A stretch of 64,000 nucleotides of DNA from contig NW_027182877.1 in the NCBI RefSeq assembly GCF_041146395.1, positions 298,501-362,500 on the forward strand. The letters are read 5' to 3'. Under the pieces are notes generated by a model, which searched no databases, was not told the origin of the DNA, and saw only the letters and a list, made by a program, of their open reading frames with translations. The stretch comes from Eulemur rufifrons (lineage: Eukaryota; Chordata; Mammalia; Primates; Lemuridae). The position numbers and the translations under genes are program-made. Shown here one piece after another: positions 21,986-36,200 of the stretch. How positions within the stretch are numbered: the stretch's first letter is position 1; every line of letters starts with the position of its first letter.

Positions 21986-22962
21986 TAAGCATAAATGATA
22001 CCTTTAACAGATAACCCTAACCCTGAACATGGCACCTAACCCTGTTCCTATTTCTCCCCTTAACACGTAAACCTCACCGTGAGCCTAACTTTAACCTCTT
22101 AACGTAACGTTAATGCATAACCCATTCCCTGAGAACATCCCCTATCCCGTAATTCTAACCCTATCTCCTAGTCATAACTGTAACACCTAATCCCTAACCC
22201 TAATTCTCCACCGCTAAGCCTAACCGTAACGCTGCCTACAACCCTAACACTGACAGGAACCCTTAGTTCTAACCCCAACGCTATGCCTAACAAAAGCCCT
22301 AACCCTTCACCCTTCACCCTAACCCCTAAGCATTACCCTAATCTTTAACCGTAATCCTAATCCTAACCATTAAACCTAACCCTAGCTCTTAAAGCTAACC
22401 CTAAACCTTACCCTCACGACTAGACCTAACCCTGACACTAACCTAACACCTAACCCTAACCATAACCCCTAAAGCTAAACCCTAACCCTGAACCCTAAAC
22501 CTAACCCTAACACTGAACCTTCACTATATCCCTAACCCCTAAGCCTAATCCTAACTGTTAATCCTCACCCTAACACTTAAACTGGACCATAACACTAAAC
22601 ATTAACCCTAACACTAAACTTTAACCCTAACCATAAGCCCAACACTTAACCCTAATCCTATCCCCTAACCCTAAGCCCTAACCCTAAACCTAACCCTAAC
22701 CCCAACCCTAACCCTTAATCTTGACCCTTACCATTAACCCTCACACTAACCCTAATCCTAATCTTTAACCATAAAGCTAACACTGAAGCCTAACCCTGTG
22801 CCAAACGCTAAACCCAAACCTTAACCCTAACCCTGAAACTTAACCATAAACCTAACTGTAACTGTTACACCTAACACTAACCTCTAACCCTAACCCCTAA
22901 CCCTAAGACCCCACCTTAACACTAACCCTAACCCTAAACATTATCATAATCCTACCCCTAAA

Positions 22963-23160
22963 TCTAATTCTCGGACTTCTTGCTTTCTTAGAGTTTAGAA
23001 AGCCTAAAATCCTCCCATGCCATGAGTAAAAGGGGGCTCTGCAGCTCTCTCTTGCATGAAACCAGGAGCCCATACCTAGCGTATGATAGAGTGGGTTCCC
23101 GGGGACAATCCCATCCCCCTAACCCCAGCCCCCCGCCCAGTGCAGACAGGGCCTGTACGC
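22963..23160 (-). repeat. A box A18, subtype a (reference copy of the array)
   Basis: Reads GGGCTCTGCAGCTCTCTCTT on the + strand, an alteration specific to the amplified units. It opens, on the minus strand, GCGTACAGGCCCTGTCTGCA and includes CCCCGGGAACCCACTC. Confidence 0.87.
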
Positions 23161-23493
23161 TAAGTATAAACACTACCCCTAACAGATAACCCTCACCCTG
23201 AACATAGCACCTGACCCTGATCCTATTGCTCACCTTAAAACATAAACCTCCCCGTAACCCTAACTTATCCCCTTATCTTAACCTTAATGCATAACACCCT
23301 GAGAAGAAGCCCTATCCCATAATTCTAATCCTAACCCCTAGCCATAACCGTAACACCTCATCCCTAATTCTAAAATGCCAACCCTAACCTTCACCCTGCC
23401 AACAACCCTAACCCTAACCCTAACCCCTAACCCTAAGCCCTCACCCTATCGCTAATCTTCATCCCTAAACCGTACCGTAATCCTAACCCTAAA

Positions 23494-23684
23494 TCTAATT
23501 CTCAGACTTGCTTTCGCAGAGTTTTGAAAGCCTACAATCCTACTAAGCCATGCATGAAAGCCTGCTCTGCCACAGTGTCCTGCATGAAACCCAGAGGCCC
23601 ATACACTGCGTACGATAGAGTGGGCTCCCAGCGACCATCACAGACCCCTAACTTCGCCTCCTAGTGCATACAGGGCCCGTGCCC
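23494..23684 (-). repeat. A box A19, subtype b (reference copy of the array)
   Basis: Reads CTCAGACTTGCTTTCGCAGA on the + strand: three bases shorter than other A boxes (CAGACTTCTTGC), with a G/T variable site beside the gap. Otherwise about 95% like left-arm A1 in inverted orientation. Confidence 0.87.
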
Positions 23685-24511
23685 TAAGCATAAACCCTAC
23701 CCCACACCCATAACCCTAACCCAGAACATAACACCTAACCCTGATCCTACTGCTCACCTTAACACGTAAACCTCACCCTAACCCTAACTTAACCCCTTAT
23801 CTTAACGATAATGCATGACACCCTGAGAACAAGCCCTATACCGTAATTCTAACCCTAACTCCTAGCCGTAACCATAACACCTAATCCCTAATTCTGAAAC
23901 GCCAACCCTAACCTTAACCCTACCGACAACACTAACACTAACCCTAAAACCCTTACCCTAACCCTACGCCTAAAAATAACCCTAACCATTGATCCTTAGT
24001 CATAACCCCTAAAGCTTAACCCTAACCCTTAACGCTAATCCCAATCCTAACCATTAAACATAACCCTACTTAACCCTAACCCTAACCTATACGCTAATGC
24101 CTAGAGATCTAACCCCAACACTGACCTACAGTTAACACTAACCCTAACCCCTAATCCTAACCTTAAACCTGAACCATAAACCTAACCCTTAACCCTAACC
24201 CTATTCCTAACCCCCTAACCCTAACCCTAACTGTTAAGCCTCACCCTAACCCTTAACCCTGACTCTAACCCTAAACCTTAACCCTAACCCTGAACCCTAA
24301 CCCTAAGCCTAACCCTTAACCCTAACCCTATCCCTTAACCCTAACCCCTAACCCTAACGCTAACCCCAACCCTAAACCTCACCCTGGCCCCCAACCCAGA
24401 CTTAACACCTAACCCCTAACACTAACTCTAAACCTAACCACTAATCCCTAGCACCTGACCCTGACTCGAAACCTAACCCCTAACTCGAAACCCCTAACCC
24501 CAAACCTAACC

Positions 24512-24698
24512 CTAATTCTCACACTACTTCCATTCCCAGAGTGAAGCAAGCCTACAATACAGCCATGCCACGTGTGAGATGAGGCTCTGCCTGAGTCCTG
24601 CATGTAGGTTTTGTCCCAAGGCCCAGGGAATGATGTTGTGCTTTTGTGGTGACTCCGACCACACCCCTCTCACCGTAGATTAACCAGGTCCTGTGCCC
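24512..24698 (-). repeat. B box B11 (reference copy of the array)
   Basis: Minus strand starts GGGCACAGGACCTGGTTAAT and carries GGAGTCACCACAAAAGCAC. The + strand has CCACGTGTGAGATGAGG in the core, with CACGTG in place of the usual CATGCGTGAG context. It is the only B box per unit. Confidence 0.87.
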
Positions 24699-25223
24699 TT
24701 AAACTGACCGCTAAATCTAAGCCCTACCACCAACCCTAACCGCTGACCCTGAACCTAAGCCCCGAGCCTAAAGCCCAACACTAACTCTAAACACTTACCC
24801 TAAACCTAATCCCTAACCCTAATGCTAACCCCTAAACGTAACTCTAACCACGAACAGTAAACCTAACCCTAACCTCTAACACAAACCCTAACACATAACT
24901 CTAACCCTAAAACTAACCCTAACCCTTAACCCTAAACCTAAAACCTAACCCTAACCCTTAACCTTAATCTTAACCGTTAACTCTCATGCTAACCTTTAAT
25001 CCTAACCCTAATCCTAATCTTCAACCCTAAACCGAACACAACCCTAACCCTGTACCAAACCCTGACCCCTCATCTTAACCCTATCCGCAAACCTCAACCC
25101 CAAAACGAACTATAACCGTTAAACCTAACAGTAACCTTAAACCGTAACCCTAATCTGTAACCCTATCCCCTCACCATAACACTACACTTCATCCTGAACC
25201 CTAACCATAATCCTAACCCTAAA

Positions 25224-25420
25224 TCTAATTCTCAGACTTCTTGCTTTCTTAGAGTTTAGAAAGCCTGCAATCCTCCCGTGCCATGTGTGAAAGGAGGCTC
25301 TACCACTGTGTCCTGCATGAAATCCACGGGCGCATACCCAGAGTCCGATACAGTGGGTTCCCGGTGACAATCCCAGCCCCCTAACCTCCCCCCAGCCTAA
25401 TGCCGACAGGGCCCGTGCGC
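25224..25420 (-). repeat. A box A20, subtype c (reference copy of the array)
   Basis: Ends, on the + strand, with GACAGGGCCCGTGCGC and includes CTCCCGTGCCATGTG. The upstream landmark TAACGTTAATGCAT lies at 25540-25553, about 120 bp beyond the box start as in other A modules. Confidence 0.87.
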
Positions 25421-26395
25421 TAAGCATAAATGATACCTTTAACAGATAACCCTAACCCTGAACATGGCACCTAACCCTGTTCCTATTTCTCCCCTTAACA
25501 CGTAAACCTCACCGTGAGCCTAACTTTAACCTCTTAACGTAACGTTAATGCATAACCCATTCCCTGAGAACATCCCCTATCCCGTAATTCTAACCCTATC
25601 TCCTAGTCATAACTGTAACACCTAATCCCTAACCCTAATTCTCCACCGCTAAGCCTAACCGTAACGCTGCCTACAACCCTAACACTGACAGGAACCCTTA
25701 GTTCTAACCCCAACGCTATGCCTAACAAAAGCCCTAACCCTTCACCCTTCACCCTAACCCCTGAGCATTACCCTAACCTTTAACCGTAATCCTAATCCTA
25801 ACCATTAAACCTAACCCTAGCTCTTAAAGCTAACCCTAAACCTTACCCTCACGACTAGACCTAACCCTGACACTAACCTAACACCTAACCCTAACCATAA
25901 CCCCTAAAGCTAACCCTAACCTGAACCCTAAACCTAACCCTAACACTGAACCTTCACTATATCCCTAACCCCTAAGCCTAATCCTAACTGTTAATCCTCA
26001 CCCTAACACTTAAACTGGACCATAACACTAAACATTAACCCTAACACTAAACTTTAACCCTAACCATAAGCCCAACACTTAACCCTAATCCTATCCCCTA
26101 ACCCTAAGCCCTAACCCTAAACCTAACCCTAACCCCACCCCTAACCCTTAATCTTGACCCTTACCATTAACCCTCACACTAACCCTAATCCTAATCTTTA
26201 ACCATAAAGCTAACACTGAAGCCTAACCCTGTGCCAAACGCTAAACCCAAACCTTAACCCTAACCCTGAAACTTAACCATAAACCTAACTGTAACTGTTA
26301 CACCTAACACTAACCTCTAACCCTAACCCCTAACCCTAAGACCCCACCTTAACACTAACCCTAACCCTAAACATTATCATAATCCTACCCCTAAA

Positions 26396-29300
26396 TCTAA
26401 TTCTCGGACTTCTTGCTTTCTTAGAGTTTAGAAAGCCTAAAATCCTCCCATGCCATGAGTAAAAGGGGGCTCTGCAGCTCTCTCTTGCATGAAACCAGGA
26501 GCCCATACCTAGCGTATGATAGAGTGGGTTCCCGGGGACAATCCCATCCCCCTAACCCCAGCCCCCCGCCCAGTGCAGACAGGGCCTGTACGCTAAGTAT
26601 AAACACTACCCCTAACAGATAACCCTCACCCTGAACATAGCACCTGACCCTGATCCTATTGCTCACCTTAAAACATAAACCTCCCCGTAACCCTAACTTA
26701 TCCCCTTATCTTAACCTTAATGCATAACACCCTGAGAAGAAGCCCTATCCCATAATTCTAATCCTAACCCCTAGCCATAACCGTAACACCTCATCCCTAA
26801 TTCTAAAATGCCAACCCTAACCTTCACCCTGCCAACAACCCTAACCCTAACCCTAACCCCTAACCCTAAGCCCTCACCCTATCGCTAATCTTCATCCCTA
26901 AACCGTACCGTAATCCTAACCCTAAATCTAATTCTCAGACTTGCTTTCGCAGAGTTTTGAAAGCCTACAATCCTACTAAGCCATGCATGAAAGCCCGCTC
27001 TGCCACAGTGTCCTGCATGAAACCCAGAGGCCCATACACTGCGTACGATAGAGTGGGCTCCCAGCGACCATCACAGACCCCTAACTTCGCCTCCTAGTGC
27101 ATACAGGGCCCGTGCCCTAAGCATAAACCCTACCCCACACCCATAACCCTAACCCAGAACATAACACCTAACCCTGATCCTACTGCTCACCTTAACACGT
27201 AAACCTCACCCTAACCCTAACTTAACCCCTTATCTTAACGATAATGCATGACACCCTGAGAACAAGCCCTATACCGTAATTCTAACCCTAACTCCTAGCC
27301 GTAACCATAACACCTAATCCCTAATTCTGAAACGCCAACCCTAACGTTAACCCTACCGACAACACTAACACTAACCCTAAAACCCTTACCCTAACCCTAC
27401 GCCTAAAAATAACCCTAACCATTGATCCTTAGTCATAACCCCTAAAGCTTAACCCTAACCCTTAACGCTAATCCCAATCCTAACCATTAAACATAGCCCT
27501 ACTTAACCCTAACCCTAACCTATACGCTAATGCCTAGAGATCTAACCCCAACACTGACCTACAGTTAACACTAACCCTAACCCCTAATCCTAACCTTAAA
27601 CCTGAACCATAAACCTAGCCCTTAACCCTAACCCTATTCCTAACCCCCTAACCCTAACCCTAACTGTTAAGCCTCACCCTAACCCTTAACCCTGACTCTA
27701 ACCCTAAACCTTAACCCTAACCCTGAACCCTAACCCTAAGCCTAACCCTTAACCCTAACCCTATCCCTTAACCCTAACCCCTAACCCTAACGCTAACCCC
27801 AACCCTAAACCTCACCCTGGCCCCCAACCCAGACTTAACACCTAACCCCTAACACTAACTCTAAACCTAACCACTAATCCCTAGCACCTGACCCTGACTC
27901 GAAACCTAACCCCTAACTCGAAACCCCTAACCCCAAACCTAACCCTAATTCTCACACTACTTCCATTCCCAGAGTGAAGCAAGCCTACAATACAGCCATG
28001 CCACGTGTGAGATGAGGCTCTGCCTGAGTCCTGCATGTAGGTTTTGTCCCAAGGCCCAGGGAATGATGTTGTGCTTTTGTGGTGACTCCGACCACACCCC
28101 TCTCACCGTAGATTAACCAGGTCCTGTGCCCTTAAACTGACCGCTAAATCTAAGCCCTACCACCAACCCTAACCGCTGACCCTGAACCTAAGCCCCGAGC
28201 CTAAAGCCCAACACTAACTCTAAACACTTACCCTAAACCTAATCCCTAACCCTAATGCTAACCCCTAAACGTAACTCTAACCACGAACAGTAAACCTAAC
28301 CCTAACCTCTAACACAAACCCTAACACATAACTCTAACCCTAAAACTAACCCTAACCCTTAACCCTAAACCTAAAACCTAACCCTAACCCTTAACCTTAA
28401 TCTTAACCGTTAACTCTCATGCTAACCTTTAATCCTAACCCTAATCCTAATCTTCAACCCTAAACCGAACACAACCCTAACCCTGTACCAAACCCTGACC
28501 CCTCATCTTAACCCTATCCGCAAACCTCAACCCCAAAACGAACTATAACCGTTAAACCTAACAGTAACCTTAAACCGTAACCCTAATCTGTAACCCTATC
28601 CCCTCACCATAACACTACACTTCATCCTGAACCCTAACCATAATCCTAACCCTAAATCTAATTCTCAGACTTCTTGCTTTCTTAGAGTTTAGAAAGCCTG
28701 CAATCCTCCCGTGCCATGTGTGAAAGGAGGCTCTACCACTGTGTCCTGCATGAAATCCACGGGCGCATACCCAGAGTCCGATACAGTGGGTTCCCGGTGA
28801 CAATCCCAGCCCCCTAACCTCCCCCCAGCCTAATGCCGACAGGGCCCGTGCGCTAAGCATAAATGATACCTTTAACAGATAACCCTAACCCTGAACATGG
28901 CACCTAACCCTGTTCCTATTTCTCCCCTTAACACGTAAACCTCACCGTGAGCCTAACTTTAACCTCTTAACGTAACGTTAATGCATAACCCATTCCCTGA
29001 GAACATCCCCTATCCCGTAATTCTAACCCTATCTCCTAGTCATAACTGTAACACCTAATCCCTAACCCTAATTCTCCACCGCTAAGCCTAACCGTAACGC
29101 TGCCTACAACCCTAACACTGACAGGAACCCTTAGTTCTAACCCCAACGCTATGCCTAACAAAAGCCCTAACCCTTCACCCTTCACCCTAACCCCTGAGCA
29201 TTACCCTAACCTTTAACCGTAATCCTAATCCTAACCATTAAACCTAACCCTAGCTCTTAAAGCTAACCCTAAACCTTACCCTCACGACTAGACCTAACCC

Positions 29301-29828
29301 TGACACTAACCTAACACCTAACCCTAACCATAACCCCTAAAGCTAACCCTAACCTGAACCCTAAACCTAACCCTAACACTGAACCTTCACTATATCCCTA
29401 ACCCCTAAGCCTAATCCTAACTGTTAATCCTCACCCTAACACTTAAACTGGACCATAACACTAAACATTAACCCTAACACTAAACTTTAACCCTAACCAT
29501 AAGCCCAACACTTAACCCTAATCCTATCCCCTAACCCTAAGCCCTAACCCTAAACCTAACCCTAACCCCAACCCTAACCCTTAATCTTGACCCTTACCAT
29601 TAACCCTCACACTAACCCTAATCCTAATCTTTAACCATAAAGCTAACACTGAAGCCTAACCCTGTGCCAAACGCTAAACCCAAACCTTAACCCTAACCCT
29701 GAAACTTAACCATAAACCTAACTGTAACTGTTACACCTAACACTAACCTCTAACCCTAACCCCTAACCCTAAGACCCCACCTTAACACTAACCCTAACCC
29801 TAAACATTATCATAATCCTACCCCTAAA
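26396..29828 (-). repeat. Array unit 2 (3433 bp)
   Basis: Boxes: a 26396-26593, b 26927-27117, B 27945-28131, c 28657-28853. Variable sites: A G G G T T. It also has CCTAGCCCTTAACC near 27614 where other units read CCTAACCCTTAACC. Confidence 0.92.
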
Positions 29829-32800
29829 TCTAATTCTCGGACTTCTTGCTTTCTTAGAGTTTAGAAAGCCTAAAATCCTCCCATGCCATGAGTAAAAGGG
29901 GGCTCTGCAGCTCTCTCTTGCATGAAACCAGGAGCCCATACCTAGCGTATGATAGAGTGGGTTCCCGGGGACAATCCCATCCCCCTAACCCCAGCCCCCC
30001 GCCCAGTGCAGACAGGGCCTGTACGCTAAGTATAAACACTACCCCTAACAGATAACCCTCACCCTGAACATAGCACCTGACCCTGATCCTATTGCTCACC
30101 TTAAAACATAAACCTCCCCGTAACCCTAACTTATCCCCTTATCTTAACCTTAATGCATAACACCCTGAGAAGAAGCCCTATCCCATAATTCTAATCCTAA
30201 CCCCTGGCCATAACCGTAACACCTCATCCCTAATTCTAAAATGCCAACCCTAACCTTCACCCTGCCAACAACCCTAACCCTAACCCTAACCCCTAACCCT
30301 AAGCCCTCACCCTATCGCTAATCTTCATCCCTAAACCGTACCGTAATCCTAACCCTAAATCTAATTCTCAGACTTGCTTTCGCAGAGTTTTGAAAGCCTA
30401 CAATCCTACTAAGCCATGCATGAAAGCCCGCTCTGCCACAGTGTCCTGCATGAAACCCAGAGGCCCATACACTGCGTACGATAGAGTGGGCTCCCAGCGA
30501 CCATCACAGACCCCTAACTTCGCCTCCTAGTGCATACAGGGCCCGTGCCCTAAGCATAAACCCTACCCCACACCCATAACCCTAACCCAGAACATAACAC
30601 CTAACCCTGATCCTACTGCTCACCTTAACACGTAAACCTCACCCTAACCCTAACTTAACCCCTTATCTTAACGATAATGCATGACACCCTGAGAACAAGC
30701 CCTATACCGTAATTCTAACCCTAACTCCTAGCCGTAACCATAACACCTAATCCCTAATTCTGAAACGCCAACCCTAACCTTAACCCTACCGACAACACTA
30801 ACACTAACCCTAAAACCCTTACCCTAACCCTACGCCTAAAAATAACCCTAACCATTGATCCTTAGTCATAACCCCTAAAGCTTAACCCTAACCCTTAACG
30901 CTAATCCCAATCCTAACCATTAAACATAACCCTACTTAACCCTAACCCTAACCTATACGCTAATGCCTAGAGATCTAACCCCAACACTGACCTACAGTTA
31001 ACACTAACCCTAACCCCTAATCCTAACCTTAAACCTGAACCATAAACCTAACCCTTAACCCTAACCCTATTCCTAACCCCCTAACCCTAACCCTAACTGT
31101 TAAGCCTCACCCTAACCCTTAACCCTGACTCTAACCCTAAACCTTAACCCTAACCCTGAACCCTAACCCTAAGCCTAACCCTTAACCCTAACCCTATCCC
31201 TTAACCCTAACCCCTAACCCTAACGCTAACCCCAACCCTAAACCTCACCCTGGCCCCCAACCCAGACTTAACACCTAACCCCTAACACTAACTCTAAACC
31301 TAACCACTAATCCCTAGCACCTGACCCTGACTCGAAACCTAACCCCTAACTCGAAACCCCTAACCCCAAACCTAACCCTAATTCTCACACTACTTCCATT
31401 CCCAGAGTGAAGCAAGCCTACAATACAGCCATGCCACGTGTGAGATGAGGCTCTGCCTGAGTCCTGCATGTAGGTTTTGTCCCAAGGCCCAGGGAATGAT
31501 GTTGTGCTTTTGTGGTGACTCCGACCACACCCCTCTCACCGTAGATTAACCAGGTCCTGTGCCCTTAAACTGACCGCTAAATCTAAGCCCTACCACCAAC
31601 CCTAACCGCTGACCCTGAACCTAAGCCCCGAGCCTAAAGCCCAACACTAACTCTAAACACTTACCCTAAACCTAATCCCTAACCCTAATGCTAACCCCTA
31701 AACGTAACTCTAACCACGAACAGTAAACCTAACCCTAACCTCTAACACAAACCCTAACACATAACTCTAACCCTAAAACTAACCCTAACCCTTAACCCTA
31801 AACCTAAAACCTAACCCTAACCCTTAACCTTAATCTTAACCGTTAACTCTCATGCTAACCTTTAATCCTAACCCTAATCCTAATCTTCAACCCTAAACCG
31901 AACACAACCCTAACCCTGTACCAAACCCTGACCCCTCATCTTAACCCTATCCGCAAACCTCAACCCCAAAACGAACTATAACCGTTAAACCTAACAGTAA
32001 CCTTAAACCGTAACCCTAATCTGTAACCCTATCCCCTCACCATAACACTACACTTCATCCTGAACCCTAACCATAATCCTAACCCTAAATCTAATTCTCA
32101 GACTTCTTGCTTTCTTAGAGTTTAGAAAGCCTGCAATCCTCCCGTGCCATGTGTGAAAGGAGGCTCTACCACTGTGTCCTGCATGAAATCCACGGGCGCA
32201 TACCCAGAGTCCGATACAGTGGGTTCCCGGTGACAATCCCAGCCCCCTAACCTCCCCCCAGCCTAATGCCGACAGGGCCCGTGCGCTAAGCATAAATGAT
32301 ACCTTTAACAGATAACCCTAACCCTGAACATGGCACCTAACCCTGTTCCTATTTCTCCCCTTAACACGTAAACCTCACCGTGAGCCTAACTTTAACCTCT
32401 TAACGTAACGTTAATGCATAACCCATTCCCTGAGAACATCCCCTATCCCGTAATTCTAACCCTATCTCCTAGTCATAACTGTAACACCTAATCCCTAACC
32501 CTAATTCTCCACCGCTAAGCCTAACCGTAACGCTGCCTACAACCCTAACACTGACAGGAACCCTTAGTTCTAACCCCAACGCTATGCCTAACAAAAGCCC
32601 TAACCCTTCACCCTTCACCCTAACCCCTGAGCATTACCCTAACCTTTAACCGTAATCCTAATCCTAACCATTAAACCTAACCCTAGCTCTTAAAGCTAAC
32701 CCTAAACCTTACCCTCACGACTAGACCTAACCCTGACACTAACCTAACACCTAACCCTAACCATAACCCCTAAAGCTAACCCTAACCTGAACCCTAAACC

Positions 32801-33261
32801 TAACCCTAACACTGAACCTTCACTATATCCCTAACCCCTAAGCCTAATCCTAACTGTTAATCCTCACCCTAACACTTAAACTGGACCATAACACTAAACA
32901 TTAACCCTAACACTAAACTTTAACCCTAACCATAAGCCCAACACTTAACCCTAATCCTATCCCCTAACCCTAAGCCCTAACCCTAAACCTAACCCTAACC
33001 CCAACCCTAACCCTTAATCTTGACCCTTACCATTAACCCTCACACTAACCCTAATCCTAATCTTTAACCATAAAGCTAACACTGAAGCCTAACCCTGTGC
33101 CAAACGCTAAACCCAAACCTTAACCCTAACCCTGAAACTTAACCATAAACCTAACTGTAACTGTTACACCTAACACTAACCTCTAACCCTAACCCCTAAC
33201 CCTAAGACCCCACCTTAACACTAACCCTAACCCTAAACATTATCATAATCCTACCCCTAAA
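29829..33261 (-). repeat. Array unit 3 (3433 bp)
   Basis: Boxes: a 29829-30026, b 30360-30550, B 31378-31564, c 32090-32286. Variable sites: G G C A T T, the same as unit 4. Confidence 0.92.
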
Positions 33262-36200
33262 TCTAATTCTCGGACTTCTTGCTTTCTTAGAGTTTAGAAA
33301 GCCTAAAATCCTCCCATGCCATGAGTAAAAGGGGGCTCTGCAGCTCTCTCTTGCATGAAACCAGGAGCCCATACCTAGCGTATGATAGAGTGGGTTCCCG
33401 GGGACAATCCCATCCCCCTAACCCCAGCCCCCCGCCCAGTGCAGACAGGGCCTGTACGCTAAGTATAAACACTACCCCTAACAGATAACCCTCACCCTGA
33501 ACATAGCACCTGACCCTGATCCTATTGCTCACCTTAAAACATAAACCTCCCCGTAACCCTAACTTATCCCCTTATCTTAACCTTAATGCATAACACCCTG
33601 AGAAGAAGCCCTATCCCATAATTCTAATCCTAACCCCTGGCCATAACCGTAACACCTCATCCCTAATTCTAAAATGCCAACCCTAACCTTCACCCTGCCA
33701 ACAACCCTAACCCTAACCCTAACCCCTAACCCTAAGCCCTCACCCTATCGCTAATCTTCATCCCTAAACCGTACCGTAATCCTAACCCTAAATCTAATTC
33801 TCAGACTTGCTTTCGCAGAGTTTTGAAAGCCTACAATCCTACTAAGCCATGCATGAAAGCCCGCTCTGCCACAGTGTCCTGCATGAAACCCAGAGGCCCA
33901 TACACTGCGTACGATAGAGTGGGCTCCCAGCGACCATCACAGACCCCTAACTTCGCCTCCTAGTGCATACAGGGCCCGTGCCCTAAGCATAAACCCTACC
34001 CCACACCCATAACCCTAACCCAGAACATAACACCTAACCCTGATCCTACTGCTCACCTTAACACGTAAACCTCACCCTAACCCTAACTTAACCCCTTATC
34101 TTAACGATAATGCATGACACCCTGAGAACAAGCCCTATACCGTAATTCTAACCCTAACTCCTAGCCGTAACCATAACACCTAATCCCTAATTCTGAAACG
34201 CCAACCCTAACCTTAACCCTACCGACAACACTAACACTAACCCTAAAACCCTTACCCTAACCCTACGCCTAAAAATAACCCTAACCATTGATCCTTAGTC
34301 ATAACCCCTAAAGCTTAACCCTAACCCTTAACGCTAATCCCAATCCTAACCATTAAACATAACCCTACTTAACCCTAACCCTAACCTATACGCTAATGCC
34401 TAGAGATCTAACCCCAACACTGACCTACAGTTAACACTAACCCTAACCCCTAATCCTAACCTTAAACCTGAACCATAAACCTAACCCTTAACCCTAACCC
34501 TATTCCTAACCCCCTAACCCTAACCCTAACTGTTAAGCCTCACCCTAACCCTTAACCCTGACTCTAACCCTAAACCTTAACCCTAACCCTGAACCCTAAC
34601 CCTAAGCCTAACCCTTAACCCTAACCCTATCCCTTAACCCTAACCCCTAACCCTAACGCTAACCCCAACCCTAAACCTCACCCTGGCCCCCAACCCAGAC
34701 TTAACACCTAACCCCTAACACTAACTCTAAACCTAACCACTAATCCCTAGCACCTGACCCTGACTCGAAACCTAACCCCTAACTCGAAACCCCTAACCCC
34801 AAACCTAACCCTAATTCTCACACTACTTCCATTCCCAGAGTGAAGCAAGCCTACAATACAGCCATGCCACGTGTGAGATGAGGCTCTGCCTGAGTCCTGC
34901 ATGTAGGTTTTGTCCCAAGGCCCAGGGAATGATGTTGTGCTTTTGTGGTGACTCCGACCACACCCCTCTCACCGTAGATTAACCAGGTCCTGTGCCCTTA
35001 AACTGACCGCTAAATCTAAGCCCTACCACCAACCCTAACCGCTGACCCTGAACCTAAGCCCCGAGCCTAAAGCCCAACACTAACTCTAAACACTTACCCT
35101 AAACCTAATCCCTAACCCTAATGCTAACCCCTAAACGTAACTCTAACCACGAACAGTAAACCTAACCCTAACCTCTAACACAAACCCTAACACATAACTC
35201 TAACCCTAAAACTAACCCTAACCCTTAACCCTAAACCTAAAACCTAACCCTAACCCTTAACCTTAATCTTAACCGTTAACTCTCATGCTAACCTTTAATC
35301 CTAACCCTAATCCTAATCTTCAACCCTAAACCGAACACAACCCTAACCCTGTACCAAACCCTGACCCCTCATCTTAACCCTATCCGCAAACCTCAACCCC
35401 AAAACGAACTATAACCGTTAAACCTAACAGTAACCTTAAACCGTAACCCTAATCTGTAACCCTATCCCCTCACCATAACACTACACTTCATCCTGAACCC
35501 TAACCATAATCCTAACCCTAAATCTAATTCTCAGACTTCTTGCTTTCTTAGAGTTTAGAAAGCCTGCAATCCTCCCGTGCCATGTGTGAAAGGAGGCTCT
35601 ACCACTGTGTCCTGCATGAAATCCACGGGCGCATACCCAGAGTCCGATACAGTGGGTTCCCGGTGACAATCCCAGCCCCCTAACCTCCCCCCAGCCTAAT
35701 GCCGACAGGGCCCGTGCGCTAAGCATAAATGATACCTTTAACAGATAACCCTAACCCTGAACATGGCACCTAACCCTGTTCCTATTTCTCCCCTTAACAC
35801 GTAAACCTCACCGTGAGCCTAACTTTAACCTCTTAACGTAACGTTAATGCATAACCCATTCCCTGAGAACATCCCCTATCCCGTAATTCTAACCCTATCT
35901 CCTAGTCATAACTGTAACACCTAATCCCTAACCCTAATTCTCCACCGCTAAGCCTAACCGTAACGCTGCCTACAACCCTAACACTGACAGGAACCCTTAG
36001 TTCTAACCCCAACGCTATGCCTAACAAAAGCCCTAACCCTTCACCCTTCACCCTAACCCCTGAGCATTACCCTAACCTTTAACCGTAATCCTAATCCTAA
36101 CCATTAAACCTAACCCTAGCTCTTAAAGCTAACCCTAAACCTTACCCTCACGACTAGACCTAACCCTGACACTAACCTAACACCTAACCCTAACCATAAC

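Larger units (their letters stand above)
19561..22962 (-). repeat. Diverged higher-order copy (unit 0) next to the main array
   Basis: It has the same four boxes in the same order as the 3433-bp unit (a A15, b A16, B10, c A17), but a length of 3402 bp. It differs from the main units by many substitutions and indels between about 19.56 and 21.0 kb, for example around 20.6-20.8 kb. From about 21.3 kb onward it becomes nearly identical to the array, so the homogenised tract begins inside this copy. Confidence 0.8.
14176..23684 (-). repeat. Right arm of large imperfect inverted repeat
   Basis: Inverted partner of 858-10684, matched by box order, subtype and spacing. The arm breaks within the first 32 bp of the box that corresponds to B4 on the left. 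The left arm carries an additional A10-B5-A11-B6 segment (about 10838-14044) with no counterpart here, so the structure is an inverted repeat with an off-centre spacer of about 3.4 kb. Confidence 0.78.
22963..26395 (-). repeat. Array unit 1 (3433 bp)
   Basis: Boxes: a 22963-23160, b 23494-23684, B 24512-24698, c 25224-25420. Bases at variable offsets 377/553/950/1100/1241/2360 are A G C A T T. Private changes include CCTGCTCTGC at 23561 (other units CCCGCTCTGC) and CCCCACCCCTAACCC near 26143 (others CCCCAACCCTAACCC). Confidence 0.92.
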
